Program-made: the position numbers and the translations under genes
The notes under the pieces: model-generated
Told to the model about the DNA's origin: nothing
Database searches by the model: none
The model's input: only the letters and a program-made list of their open reading frames with translations
From: Plantibacter elymi (nom. nud.)
GTDB lineage: Bacteria; Actinomycetota; Actinomycetes; Actinomycetales; Microbacteriaceae
DNA: 64,000 bases
Assembly: GCF_900177795.1 (NCBI RefSeq)
Contig: NZ_FXWJ01000004.1
Location: forward strand, 248,001-312,000
Direction: 5' to 3'
Shown: piece by piece, positions 29,776 to 37,443 of the stretch
How positions within the stretch are numbered: the stretch's first letter is position 1
How the letters are laid out: each line of letters opens with the position of its first letter

Positions 29776-31008
29776 ATGGCCACCACGCAGACGCCGCGAC
29801 GACGGGGCCTGCGTGCGCCCGCCTCGCTCACCACCCTGCTCGCCGCCACCGCCCTGGCGCTCGTGGCGTGCACCGACGGGGAGCCACGATCACCGGGTAC
29901 GGCCTCCCTCTCGCCCTCCCCCGCGCCGAGCGCGTCCGTGTCGACGCCCACATCCGCGGTTCCCACCGGACCGGTCGCCCCGACCGGTGAGGCCACCACG
30001 GTCGTCGGCGGCCTCGACGCGCCCTGGTCGATGGTCCGACTCGCCTCGGGCAGCACGCTGGTGAGCCAGCGCGACGCGGGCGACGTCCTCGAGGTCGTCA
30101 GCGGCGGCGCGGTGCGGCAGGTCGGCGTGGTCCCCGGGGTGGCCGCGGGAGGCGAGGGCGGGCTGCTCGGGCTCGCCGTCCTCGCCCCGGAGCAGTCCGG
30201 CGACGATCACACCTGGCTCTACGCCTACCTGACGACGTCGTCCGACAACCGCATCGTTCGGTTCCCGCTCACGGGAGCGGCCGGCTCGTACGCGCTCGGC
30301 GGCGTCGAGGAGATCCTCGTCGGCATCCCCCGGGCCGGGAACCACAACGGTGGACGCATCGCGTTCGGACCGGACGGCATGCTCTACGCCACCGCGGGTG
30401 ACGCCGGTGACCGCAGCCTGGCTCAGGACGTGGACAGCCTCGGCGGGAAGATCCTGCGGCTCACACCCGACGGCGCGGTACCGGGCGACAACCCCTTCCC
30501 GGGATCGCCCGTCTACTCCCTCGGCCATCGCAACCCGCAGGGCATCGCGTGGGATCGCGACGGCGGCCTGTGGGCGAGCGAGTTCGGGCAGAACACCTGG
30601 GACGAGCTCAACCGGATCACCCCCGGTGGCAACTACGGCTGGCCGGTCGCCGAGGGCGTCGCCGGAGCCCAGGGCATGATCGACCCGGTCGCGCAGTGGG
30701 CCACGGAGGACGCGAGCCCGAGCGGTCTCGCGATCATCGACGACACGATCTTCATGGCCTCGCTCCGCGGCGAGCGCCTGTACGGCATCACCGACGGCGT
30801 GCACGTCCCGGCGGGGAGCAGCGCGCTCGTGGGCGTGATCGACGCGGTGCCCTACCTCGTCGGCGAGTTCGGACGGATCCGCGACGTCGTGGCCGGCCCG
30901 CCGGGGACCGCCTGGATCCTCACGAACAACACCGACGGCCGCGGTTCGCCCGGGTCCGAGGACGACCGGATCGTCGAACTCCCCCTCGCCCCGCTCGCGG
31001 CCCGCTGA
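29776..31008 (+). CDS. PQQ-type glucose/sorbosone dehydrogenase lipoprotein
   Basis: A 410-residue protein with the lipobox signal LLAATALALVAC (Cys near residue 36), a Ser/Pro/Thr-rich spacer and a six-bladed beta-propeller. Diagnostic motifs are GNHNGGRIAFGPDGMLYAT, LGGKILRL, YSLGHRNPQGIAWD and LWASEFGQNTWDELNRI. These match soluble glucose dehydrogenase-like (GSDH) proteins, which oxidise sugars with PQQ at the cell surface. No PQQ synthesis genes are seen here, so the cofactor would have to be imported or the activity may differ. A longer upstream frame overlapping the previous gene was rejected. Confidence 0.88.
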   Translation: MATTQTPRRRGLRAPASLTTLLAATALALVACTDGEPRSPGTASLSPSPAPSASVSTPTSAVPTGPVAPTGEATTVVGGLDAPWSMVRLASGSTLVSQRDAGDVLEVVSGGAVRQVGVVPGVAAGGEGGLLGLAVLAPEQSGDDHTWLYAYLTTSSDNRIVRFPLTGAAGSYALGGVEEILVGIPRAGNHNGGRIAFGPDGMLYATAGDAGDRSLAQDVDSLGGKILRLTPDGAVPGDNPFPGSPVYSLGHRNPQGIAWDRDGGLWASEFGQNTWDELNRITPGGNYGWPVAEGVAGAQGMIDPVAQWATEDASPSGLAIIDDTIFMASLRGERLYGITDGVHVPAGSSALVGVIDAVPYLVGEFGRIRDVVAGPPGTAWILTNNTDGRGSPGSEDDRIVELPLAPLAAR

Positions 31009-31069
31009 GGATTCACCGCCACACCTGTGGGTCATCCCGCGCCTGCGGTCCGGTGTCGGTCGCCGGGAG

Positions 31070-31075
31070 TACCAT
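31070..31075 (+). promoter_or_regulatory. -10 element of a leaderless transcript
   Basis: TACCAT ends six bases before the ATG at 31082. The position relative to the start codon matches those at 28907, 33931, 34591 and 55820. Confidence 0.5.
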
Positions 31076-31081
31076 CCAGGC

Positions 31082-31606
31082 ATGGCAGAACTCAGTCGGG
31101 TCACGGCGTGGGCACAGGCGCTCATCGTGTTGCACCTCGACCCGACGGTCTGGACCTTCGGCTTCGACAACGCCAAGCGACGCGCCGGCCTGTGCAACTT
31201 CACGACGAAGCGCATCACCGTCTCGCGCTATCTCGCGGCACGCTACGACGACGACGAGATCCACCAGATCCTCCTCCACGAGGTCGCGCACGCCCTCGCC
31301 GGGGCGCGCGCCGGGCACGGACCCAAGTGGCGCAAGGTCGCCGAGGAGATCGGCTACGAGGGCTCGCGGCTCCACGAGGGCCAGACGGCCGACGAACTCG
31401 CCCCGTGGGTCGGCACCTGCCCCTCGGGCCATGTCCTCTACCGGCACCGGCGCCCGAGCCGGGCGACCTCCTGCGGCAAGTGCTCGCGCTCCTGGGACGA
31501 ACGCTTCCTCCTCAGCTGGGTGCACCGGGAGGTCACGCCGGCCATGCGGCGTCGGGCGGCCGCGTTCGACGGGTCCACCCCGCCTGAGCCGGGCATCGGG
31601 TCATGA
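31082..31606 (+). CDS. SprT-like zinc metalloprotease-fold protein
   Basis: A 174-residue protein. The metalloprotease motif HEVAHALAG near residue 65 is followed by GHGPKWRKVAEEIGY, which supplies the third His, as in SprT/Spartan proteins. A zinc ribbon-like pair of Cys motifs follows (GTCPSGHVLYRH, then SCGKCSR). Eukaryotic Spartan cleaves DNA-protein crosslinks; bacterial SprT-like proteins are poorly characterised. No signal peptide is present. Its stop overlaps the DUF1697 gene start (ATGA). Confidence 0.88.
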   Translation: MAELSRVTAWAQALIVLHLDPTVWTFGFDNAKRRAGLCNFTTKRITVSRYLAARYDDDEIHQILLHEVAHALAGARAGHGPKWRKVAEEIGYEGSRLHEGQTADELAPWVGTCPSGHVLYRHRRPSRATSCGKCSRSWDERFLLSWVHREVTPAMRRRAAAFDGSTPPEPGIGS

Positions 31607-32169
31607 CCGGCGGCGCGGTTCCCACCGACAGCTGGATCGCACTCCTGCGCGGGGTCAACGTCGGCGGCGTCACGATCCGCTCCGCCGACCTCGCCGAGGT
31701 GTTCCGATCGGCCGGGTTCACGGGAGTCCGCACCGTCCTCGCGAGCGGCAACGTCGTGTTCGACGACCCCGAGCACCAGCCTGGAGACGCCGAGGACCAC
31801 GCGCGCGGTGCACTGAAGCGGCGCATCGAACGGTCGCTCGCGGAGGCCTTCGGATACGAGGCGTGGATCGTGCTCACGCATCAGCACGCACTCGCCGACG
31901 TCATCGAGGCCTACCCCTGGCCGGAGGCCGAGCAGGTCCAGCCGTACGTCATGTTCTCCTCCGAACAGACCTCCCTCGACGCCCTGCTCGCGTTCTCGGC
32001 GGCAGCCGGGGAGCAGCCCGACCGCGTCGCATCCGGCGACGGCGTCCTCTACTGGGAGGTCCCGAAAGGGTCGAGCACCGACACCGCCTTCGCGAAGGAG
32101 TCCTCGAAGGCCCGGTTCAAGCCGCACGTCACCACACGCAATCTGCGGACGCTGCGCAAGCTCCTCTGA
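31603..32169 (+). CDS. DUF1697 family protein
   Basis: A 188-residue soluble protein with the family start WIALLRGVNVGGV, then the conserved GFTGVRTVLASGNVVF and, near the end, a positively charged tail (ARFKPHVTTRNLRTLRKLL) that includes the conserved TTRNLRT. Members are small two-domain alpha/beta proteins without an assigned reaction. The ATG overlaps the SprT-like stop (ATGA), suggesting co-expression. Confidence 0.9.
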   Translation: MTGGAVPTDSWIALLRGVNVGGVTIRSADLAEVFRSAGFTGVRTVLASGNVVFDDPEHQPGDAEDHARGALKRRIERSLAEAFGYEAWIVLTHQHALADVIEAYPWPEAEQVQPYVMFSSEQTSLDALLAFSAAAGEQPDRVASGDGVLYWEVPKGSSTDTAFAKESSKARFKPHVTTRNLRTLRKLL

Positions 32170-32230
32170 GCAGGCCGTTCCGCGGCGCCGGCGCAAGCCC
32201 CCGCGAGGTGCTCCACGATGACGTACGCTG

Positions 32231-32254
32231 AATTGATCAGCTAGCTGCACAATT
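32231..32254 (+). promoter_or_regulatory. Palindromic operator upstream of the TspO-like gene
   Basis: The perfect palindrome CAGCTAGCTG is flanked symmetrically, with two-base gaps, by AATTG and CAATT, giving a 24-bp near-perfect dyad. It ends 15 bases before the ATG and just before the ribosome binding site GGAGG. The TTG-N5-AGCT-type symmetry recalls MarR-family operators. No regulator gene adjoins it. Confidence 0.5.
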
Positions 32255-32269
32255 CTGGAGGCATGCGTC

Positions 32270-33091
32270 ATGACCGGCACCGATTCACCCACCACCGCGG
32301 ACCGCGTCCGGCAGATCGCCGTCGCCGTCAGCGCGGTCCTCGCGATCATCGGCTCCTACATCGGGTCAGGAGCCGCCGGGGGTACGCAGGTCCAGAACGC
32401 GGCGAACGGCGCGTTGAGCGCCTCGTCGACGCCGATCGCACCGGATGGGCCCGCGTTCTCCATCTGGAGCGTCATCTACCTCGGGCTCGTCGCCTACGCG
32501 GTCTGGCAGTTCATGCCCTCGCAGACGACCCGTGAACGCCACCGTCGTCTCGGCTACTGGGTCGTGGCGAGCCTCCTGCTGAACGCGGCGTGGATCCTCG
32601 TGGTGCAGGCGGGATTCCTGATCCTCAGCGTGTTCGTGATCATCGCCCTCCTGGGTGTCCTGGCCCGCATCTTCGTGATCGTGCTCCGGACCAGGCCGTC
32701 CGGCGTGGTCGACACGATCATCACCGACGGCACGATGGGCCTCTACCTCGGGTGGGTGTGCGTCGCGACAGCGGCGAACATCACCGCTGCGCTCGTCGGA
32801 TCCGGGATCGGGAGCGCGGACGGCCCGGCCGCCGGTGTCTGGGCGATCATCGTCCTCGCGGTCGCCGGAGCGGTCGGGATCCTGCTCGCGGTCGTCGGCC
32901 GCGGACGGATCGCCCCCATGCTGTCGCTCTGCTGGGGGCTCGCGTGGGTGGCCGTGGGCCGATTCACTGGCGAACTACTCTCGACCGAAGCCGGGGTCAC
33001 GGCGCTGATCGTCGCGGTCGTGGTGGCCGTCGGCACCGTGGTCGTCCGCGTCTCGCGGGGACGCGACCGAGCAGCGCTCGTGAGCGCCTGA
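32270..33091 (+). CDS. TspO/MBR-related tryptophan-rich sensory-type membrane protein
   Basis: A 273-residue polytopic membrane protein with about eight hydrophobic helices. The segment GPAFSIWSVIYLGLVAYAVW and the later LLLNAAWILVVQAGF match the long actinobacterial branch of the TspO-like family. Classic TspO has five helices and about 160 residues, so this is an extended relative. TspO proteins bind porphyrins and respond to oxidative stress; whether this one does is unknown. GGAGG lies eight bases upstream of the ATG at 32270. A strong dyad overlaps its promoter region. Confidence 0.75.
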   Translation: MTGTDSPTTADRVRQIAVAVSAVLAIIGSYIGSGAAGGTQVQNAANGALSASSTPIAPDGPAFSIWSVIYLGLVAYAVWQFMPSQTTRERHRRLGYWVVASLLLNAAWILVVQAGFLILSVFVIIALLGVLARIFVIVLRTRPSGVVDTIITDGTMGLYLGWVCVATAANITAALVGSGIGSADGPAAGVWAIIVLAVAGAVGILLAVVGRGRIAPMLSLCWGLAWVAVGRFTGELLSTEAGVTALIVAVVVAVGTVVVRVSRGRDRAALVSA

Positions 33092-33118
33092 CGCTCCGCA
33101 CGCTCGACGGCCGCGGCG

Positions 33119-33622
33119 CTACTCGCCCGTTCGGCCGTCGAGCTGTTCGCGGAGGACGTCGATGTGCCCGAGATGCCGGGCCGTCTCCTCGATCATGTGG
33201 AGCTCGATCCACCGCAGCGTGAACCGCTGGTCGTTGCCGAGGCAGACATCGTCGAGCTGATACCGCGATGCCACCTCGCGGGACTCCGCGCAGGCCGCCT
33301 CGTAGTCGGCGATGATCTCGGCCAGGCTGTCGTCGGCCGTGACGCGCCATTCGCCGTCGGGGTCGTCGTCGGTCCACCGTGCCGGGACATCCGACTGCCC
33401 GTCCATGTCCTCGCGGAACCAGCTGCGCTCGACATCGGCGAGGTGTCGGATGACGCCCGAGACGGTCGTGATGCTCCGCAACAGTCGCTTGGCCGCGAGC
33501 TCGTCGGTGAGTCCGCGTGCCTTCCAGACGATGCTGGCGCGCTGCAGATCGAGGAAACCCTCGATCGTCTCGCGCTCCCCACCGCGCTCAGGCGGCTGCG
33601 GGCGGTCGCCCCAGTCGGCCAT
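33119..33622 (-). CDS. DinB-family protein (DUF664-like)
   Basis: A 167-residue four-helix protein. Metal-ligand candidates are His in IRHLADVERSWF, and two His in ELHMIEETARHLGHIDVLRE, the usual three-His pattern of the DinB/YfiT superfamily. Such enzymes are often mycothiol- or bacillithiol-dependent transferases. The ATG overlaps the stop of the DUF427 gene (TGATG). The start of the longer frame lies inside that gene and was rejected. Confidence 0.9.
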   Translation of the reverse strand: MADWGDRPQPPERGGERETIEGFLDLQRASIVWKARGLTDELAAKRLLRSITTVSGVIRHLADVERSWFREDMDGQSDVPARWTDDDPDGEWRVTADDSLAEIIADYEAACAESREVASRYQLDDVCLGNDQRFTLRWIELHMIEETARHLGHIDVLREQLDGRTGE

Positions 33623-33924
33623 CAGTCGACGACCTCGACCTCGTTCCCGAAGGCGACGTAGCCGGAGAAGTCCTTGCCGACCCGGTCGAACGCGGTCGGA
33701 TACGGGGTCGGGTACGACCAGGCCACATCGGGCTTGACCTCGCCGCCGTCGGTGACGCCCCAGTACTGGGCATCGCCCTTCCACGGGCAGTGGTACTGGG
33801 TGTCGGTCTCGACGAAGCGCTCGCGGTCGAGGCTCGACGGCGGGAAGTACCAGTTGCCCTCGATCTTGATGAGCTCCGATTCGGGGGCTTCGGCGAGGAC
33901 GGTGGTTCCGAGGAGTGCGCGCAT
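33622..33924 (-). CDS. DUF427 domain protein
   Basis: A 100-residue protein consisting of one DUF427 domain: NWYFPPSSLDRERFVET, TQYHCPWKGDAQYW, then AWSYPTPYPTAFDRVGKDFSGYVAF. The family is a small beta-barrel of unknown biochemical role. A -10 hexamer (TAGTCT) ends six bases before its ATG, so the transcript is probably leaderless. It is co-expressed with the DinB-family gene. Confidence 0.93.
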   Translation of the reverse strand: MRALLGTTVLAEAPESELIKIEGNWYFPPSSLDRERFVETDTQYHCPWKGDAQYWGVTDGGEVKPDVAWSYPTPYPTAFDRVGKDFSGYVAFGNEVEVVD

Positions 33925-33930
33925 GCGCCG

Positions 33931-33936
33931 AGACTA
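33931..33936 (-). promoter_or_regulatory. -10 element of a leaderless transcript
   Basis: TAGTCT on the minus strand ends six bases before the ATG at 33924 of the DUF427 gene. Confidence 0.5.
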
Positions 33937-34584
33937 CGCCCGGAACACGGCTCCGTCCAGGACCGGGACGACGCTTGACACGTCGACCTCGCGTGCCGCC
34001 TGCACGTGCCGCGTGGCACCCGCCTGCGCGAGCTGCTGGGCGGTGGCGGACGCGGACAGCAGGTGCCCGACGCCGTTCCGCAGGCCCTCGTACGCGGCAG
34101 CAGCGGCGGCCGCTTCCGGTGAGGTGAAGTCGATGCCGCGGAGCCCCAGCGCCTCGATCACGGCACCGGCACCGAAGAGGTCCTCGACGGCGAACCGGGT
34201 CTCGGCCGTGTCGTCGAGTTCACCGACCGCGATGACGACGATGCTCGTGCGCCGACCGAGCTCGGCCTGCTTCGCGATGATCCAGTCCGCGACCGCCGAC
34301 CGGTTGCGCAGGCACCCGGCGACGACCGTCGCACCCGCGTCGGCGAGCAGGGTCGCGATCTGAGCCGTCTCCCCGCGGTCGTCCAGTTCGGCGACGGCGA
34401 CGGCCTCCCCACCGCTCACGCGCTGCTCGACGGACGTCGTCGCGTGGAGCACGTCCACGACGACCGCGACGTCCGCCGTCTCGACCCGCCCGGCTCCTGC
34501 GACGCCCCAGTCGAACCTGACCTGGTACTTGGTCTGGGCGAACGGCGGGTGGACGGGCGGCGGTGTGGCGGCTGCGGTACTCAC
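33934..34584 (-). CDS. 2-phosphosulfolactate phosphatase (ComB)-like protein
   Basis: A 216-residue protein. The motif VAVVVDVLHATTSVEQRVSGG near residue 42 and GATVVAGCLRNRSAVADW near 90 match the ComB family, with conserved Asp and Asn residues in those loops. In methanogens ComB makes sulfolactate for coenzyme M; actinobacterial homologues probably serve another phosphatase role. Start is GTG at 34584, six bases after a TACGAT -10, so the transcript appears leaderless. A large palindrome lies just upstream. Confidence 0.8.
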   Translation of the reverse strand: MSTAAATPPPVHPPFAQTKYQVRFDWGVAGAGRVETADVAVVVDVLHATTSVEQRVSGGEAVAVAELDDRGETAQIATLLADAGATVVAGCLRNRSAVADWIIAKQAELGRRTSIVVIAVGELDDTAETRFAVEDLFGAGAVIEALGLRGIDFTSPEAAAAAAAYEGLRNGVGHLLSASATAQQLAQAGATRHVQAAREVDVSSVVPVLDGAVFRA

Positions 34585-34590
34585 CCGTTC

Positions 34591-34596
34591 ATCGTA
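34591..34596 (-). promoter_or_regulatory. -10 element of a leaderless transcript
   Basis: TACGAT on the minus strand ends six bases before the GTG at 34584. Confidence 0.5.
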
Positions 34597-34654
34597 TCCA
34601 CGCGCACCCACCCACCCCACGAGTGTTGCGCCCGAAGACCTCCGTGGGGGTGGT

Positions 34655-34765
34655 CGCCAGCGCGGTGCGCTGGCGCGAGCGCGGGTCATCGGACGTGAGC
34701 GCGGGCCTCCGGAGGGGCGCGCTCACGCGCCAGACCCGCGGTGACGTCAGCGCACCGCGCTGGCG
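34655..34765. repeat. 111-bp coaxial interrupted palindrome
   Basis: Three nested perfect inverted repeats share one centre near 34710. The outer arms are 18 bp (34655-34672 and 34748-34765), the middle arms 8 bp (34680-34687 and 34733-34740), and the inner arms GTGAGCGCG/CGCGCTCAC are 9 bp (34695-34703 and 34718-34726). A 10-bp palindrome CCTCCGGAGG fills the tip. Each outer arm lies within a smaller palindrome of its own. It lies between two minus-strand genes, after the stop-side of neither, so it is not simply a terminator of the EVE gene (stop 34779) alone. Confidence 0.75.
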
Positions 34766-34778
34766 CACGGGCAAGGGG

Positions 34779-35252
34779 TCAGCGGGAGGCGGTGGGGAAA
34801 CGACGGTCGTCGGGGTGGGGCGGGCGCATCTCGTTGCGGATGAGCTCGAAGTCGTGACGACTCAGCTCGAGGAACCCCCGGCGGAGCTGGACACCCCAGT
34901 TCCTGGTGAAGCTCGTGAAGTCGAGGAGCGCGAGCATCGGACGGATGGGCGCCTCGACCGCGTCCGGGTACCAGTCGACACTCCGCCGCCAGGGTCGCCA
35001 ATCGGCACCGTCCGGTCGCGGCACGGCCGCCTGGTAGACGGTGTCGTCGGAGACCCGCCCGATCGCGGTGAACGCCTTGAGCGGCTCGCCGTCCGGAGTG
35101 CTGACCCGCGGCGAGTAGTATACGAAGCCGTCGGACTCCCGCATCTGGTCGAGACCGCCACGCTGCCCGTGGTTGATCTGCACGAAGCCCTGCCGGACGC
35201 CGAGGACGACGTGATCCCGCTGGATCACGCCCAGCCAGTACCGGATCGCCAT
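34779..35252 (-). CDS. EVE-domain protein
   Basis: A 157-residue single-domain protein of the EVE fold, related to PUA and YTH domains. It starts MAIRYWLGVIQRDHVVLGV, has GFVQINHGQRGGLDQM and DGFVYYSPR near residues 22-55 and a Phe/Trp-lined pocket (SFTRNWGVQL). EVE domains bind modified bases in nucleic acid. The start at 35252 is chosen because homologues begin there; a longer frame adds a Cys/Gly-rich leader. It is divergent from the SRPBCC gene across 64 bp. Confidence 0.88.
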   Translation of the reverse strand: MAIRYWLGVIQRDHVVLGVRQGFVQINHGQRGGLDQMRESDGFVYYSPRVSTPDGEPLKAFTAIGRVSDDTVYQAAVPRPDGADWRPWRRSVDWYPDAVEAPIRPMLALLDFTSFTRNWGVQLRRGFLELSRHDFELIRNEMRPPHPDDRRFPTASR

Positions 35253-35316
35253 AGGCACAGTCTTCCCTACCGGCGCACCCCCTGCAGCCGCCGAGCCGCA
35301 CATGCGACACTGAGGC

Positions 35317-35853
35317 ATGCGCGTGATGCTGAAACTCGTCCTGGACTGTGATGTCGACGTCGCCTGGCGGGCACTCCGCTCCCCGGCCGTCCTGCGGGAG
35401 CTCTACAGCCCCGTCATGGGACTCGAGGCGCTCGACGCCGACGGGTTCCCGACCATCTGGGAGCCGGGAGCGCACCGCGTCCGCGTGAAGGCCGCCGGCG
35501 CGATCCCGGTCGGCGACCAGATCATCGACCTCGAGTTCATCGAGCGCCGCGACGGCACCCGCATCCTCCACGACCAGGGCGACCCGGTCAGCGGGCCGCT
35601 CAGCAAGCTCGCCGGGTGGGACCACCAGATGGCGGTCTCCCGCGACAAGCACGACCCGACGAAGACCCTGTACCGGGACCGACTCGTGATCACCGGCGCG
35701 ATCGCCCCGCTCTACTGGTACCCGCTGTGGGCGACGTGGCAGTGGCGCGGTGCCCGCATCAAGGCGCTCGCGCCGAGCTGGGCCTACGACCCGCCGCTCC
35801 CCGGCGATGAGGAGGACGACGAGGTCGGCGCGACGGTCGAAGGCGCCATCTGA
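35317..35853 (+). CDS. SRPBCC-type (START-like) protein
   Basis: A 178-residue soluble protein with a helix-grip pattern: an N-terminal strand (MRVMLKLVLDCDVDVAWRAL), alternating strands through the middle (HRVRVKAAGAIPVGDQIIDL) and a long C-terminal helix (LWATWQWRGARIKALAPSW). It ends in an acidic tail. This suggests a ligand-binding cavity; no catalytic residues or ligand can be named. GACACT five bases before the ATG could be a weak leaderless -10. Confidence 0.65.
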   Translation: MRVMLKLVLDCDVDVAWRALRSPAVLRELYSPVMGLEALDADGFPTIWEPGAHRVRVKAAGAIPVGDQIIDLEFIERRDGTRILHDQGDPVSGPLSKLAGWDHQMAVSRDKHDPTKTLYRDRLVITGAIAPLYWYPLWATWQWRGARIKALAPSWAYDPPLPGDEEDDEVGATVEGAI

Positions 35854-35887
35854 CGCCTCGCCGTCCGGAGGTCCGGCCGGCCGCGCG

Positions 35888-37417
35888 TCAGCGCTGAGCC
35901 GCCTCGCCCCAGTGCGTCGACTCGCCCGCGGGCGCGACCGTGCGTGGGACACCGGTGGCCGACGACCGCAGCACCTCCGGCAGGAACCGGTCCGGCATGT
36001 TCTGGAACGCGACCGGCCGCAGGAAACGGGTGATCGCGGCCGTCCCCACCGAGGTGCTCGAGTCGTTCGTCGTCGCCGGCCACGGCCCGCCGTGCTGCAT
36101 GGCGGGCGTGACCGCGACGCCGGTGGGCCAACCGCCGAACAGCACCCGGCCGGCGTGCGCCGAAAGCTGCTGGACGAGCTCCACGAGGTCGTCGCTCGTC
36201 TCGTCGGCACCGGCGTGCAGGGTGGCCGTCAGGTTGCCCTCGCAGAGCTCCGGCACGAGCGGTGCGAACGCCGTACCGGCCGGGACCTCGACGAGGATCG
36301 ACAACGGACCGAAGGCCTCGTCGAGCAGGGCGTCCCGACCGGCCCGCAGCGCGTCGAGTGAGACCGCGACGATCGTGGGGGTCGCCCAGCCGTCGCCGTC
36401 CTCGTCGACCCGCAACGAACCCTCGGCGATGACCCGCACGCCGTCGGTGCCGAGGATCGTGTCGCGCCTCGCCTGGTACCCGGCCGTGATGCGGTCGTTC
36501 AGGAGTCGGTGCTCGGGGACCGCGGCAGCAGCCTCGCGGATCGACTCGTCGAGCCCCGCGCCGTCCGGCAGGTAGACGAAGCCGGGCTTCGTGCACAGCT
36601 GACCTGCCGAGCCCGCGACACTCGTGACGAATCCCGTCGCGATGGCCGTTGCGGACTCGTCGAGGGCGGTCTGCGTCACGAACACGGGGTTGACGCTGCC
36701 GAGCTCGCCGAAGAACGGGATCGGGACGGGGCGTGCCGCCGCGAGGTCCGCGAGGATCCGGCCGGCCCGGAGGGAGCCCGTGAAGGAACCGGCCCGGACG
36801 CGCTCGTCCTGCAGGGCGACGACGCCGGCCTCCTGGCCGATGATCGTCTGGAAGACGCCGTCAGGAGCCCCGGACGCCCGCAGCGCGGCCTCGACGACGG
36901 CCGCCGTTGCGAGCGAGAGCCGCGGGTGCCCGTCGTGCACCTTGAGGATCACCGGGCATCCGGCCGCGAGGATCGACGCGGTGTCACCACCGGCGACGGA
37001 GAAGGCGAACGGGAAGTTGCTTGCCGCGAAGTTCACGACCGGGCCGAGCGGCACGAGGACGCGGCGGAGTTCCGGGCGCGCGCCGAGCGCGAATTCCGGG
37101 TCGGCCTCGTCGATCCGGACGTCGAGGTAGGAGCCGTCGACGATCGTCTCCGCGAAGAGCCGCAGCTGCACGGCGGTGCGGAGGAGTTCGCCGCGGAGCC
37201 GGGCCTCGGCGAGACCCGTCTCCGCCATGCCGACCGGGACGAGCTCGTCCGCGTGGGCCTGCAGGGCGTCGGCGACGGCGACGAGCGCTCGCGCACGAGC
37301 GTCCGCCGGCGTCGCGGCCCACGCGGGTGCCGCCGCGGCGGCTCCCCGGAGGATCTCCTCGAGCTGCACGGAGCTCGTCTCGGCGATGGTGGCGTCGGGG
37401 GCTGGCGTGGTCGTCAT
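35888..37417 (-). CDS. 2,5-dioxopentanoate (2-oxoglutarate semialdehyde) dehydrogenase
   Basis: A 509-residue aldehyde dehydrogenase of the group that oxidises 2-oxoglutarate semialdehyde to 2-oxoglutarate, the last step of hydroxyproline use. Motifs include NFPFAFSVAGGDTASILAAG, the cofactor-binding Lys in VILKVHDGHP, FTGSLRAGR, GELGSVNPVFV with the general-base Glu, and the catalytic Cys in GSAGQLCTKPG. GGAGG precedes the ATG at 37417. It is the last gene of the hydroxyproline operon, 26 bp after the epimerase. In other organisms the same enzyme serves arabinose or glucarate pathways, but the neighbours favour hydroxyproline. Confidence 0.9.
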   Translation of the reverse strand: MTTTPAPDATIAETSSVQLEEILRGAAAAAPAWAATPADARARALVAVADALQAHADELVPVGMAETGLAEARLRGELLRTAVQLRLFAETIVDGSYLDVRIDEADPEFALGARPELRRVLVPLGPVVNFAASNFPFAFSVAGGDTASILAAGCPVILKVHDGHPRLSLATAAVVEAALRASGAPDGVFQTIIGQEAGVVALQDERVRAGSFTGSLRAGRILADLAAARPVPIPFFGELGSVNPVFVTQTALDESATAIATGFVTSVAGSAGQLCTKPGFVYLPDGAGLDESIREAAAAVPEHRLLNDRITAGYQARRDTILGTDGVRVIAEGSLRVDEDGDGWATPTIVAVSLDALRAGRDALLDEAFGPLSILVEVPAGTAFAPLVPELCEGNLTATLHAGADETSDDLVELVQQLSAHAGRVLFGGWPTGVAVTPAMQHGGPWPATTNDSSTSVGTAAITRFLRPVAFQNMPDRFLPEVLRSSATGVPRTVAPAGESTHWGEAAQR

Positions 37418-37443
37418 GTGATCCTCCGGGATCGTGATGTGGT

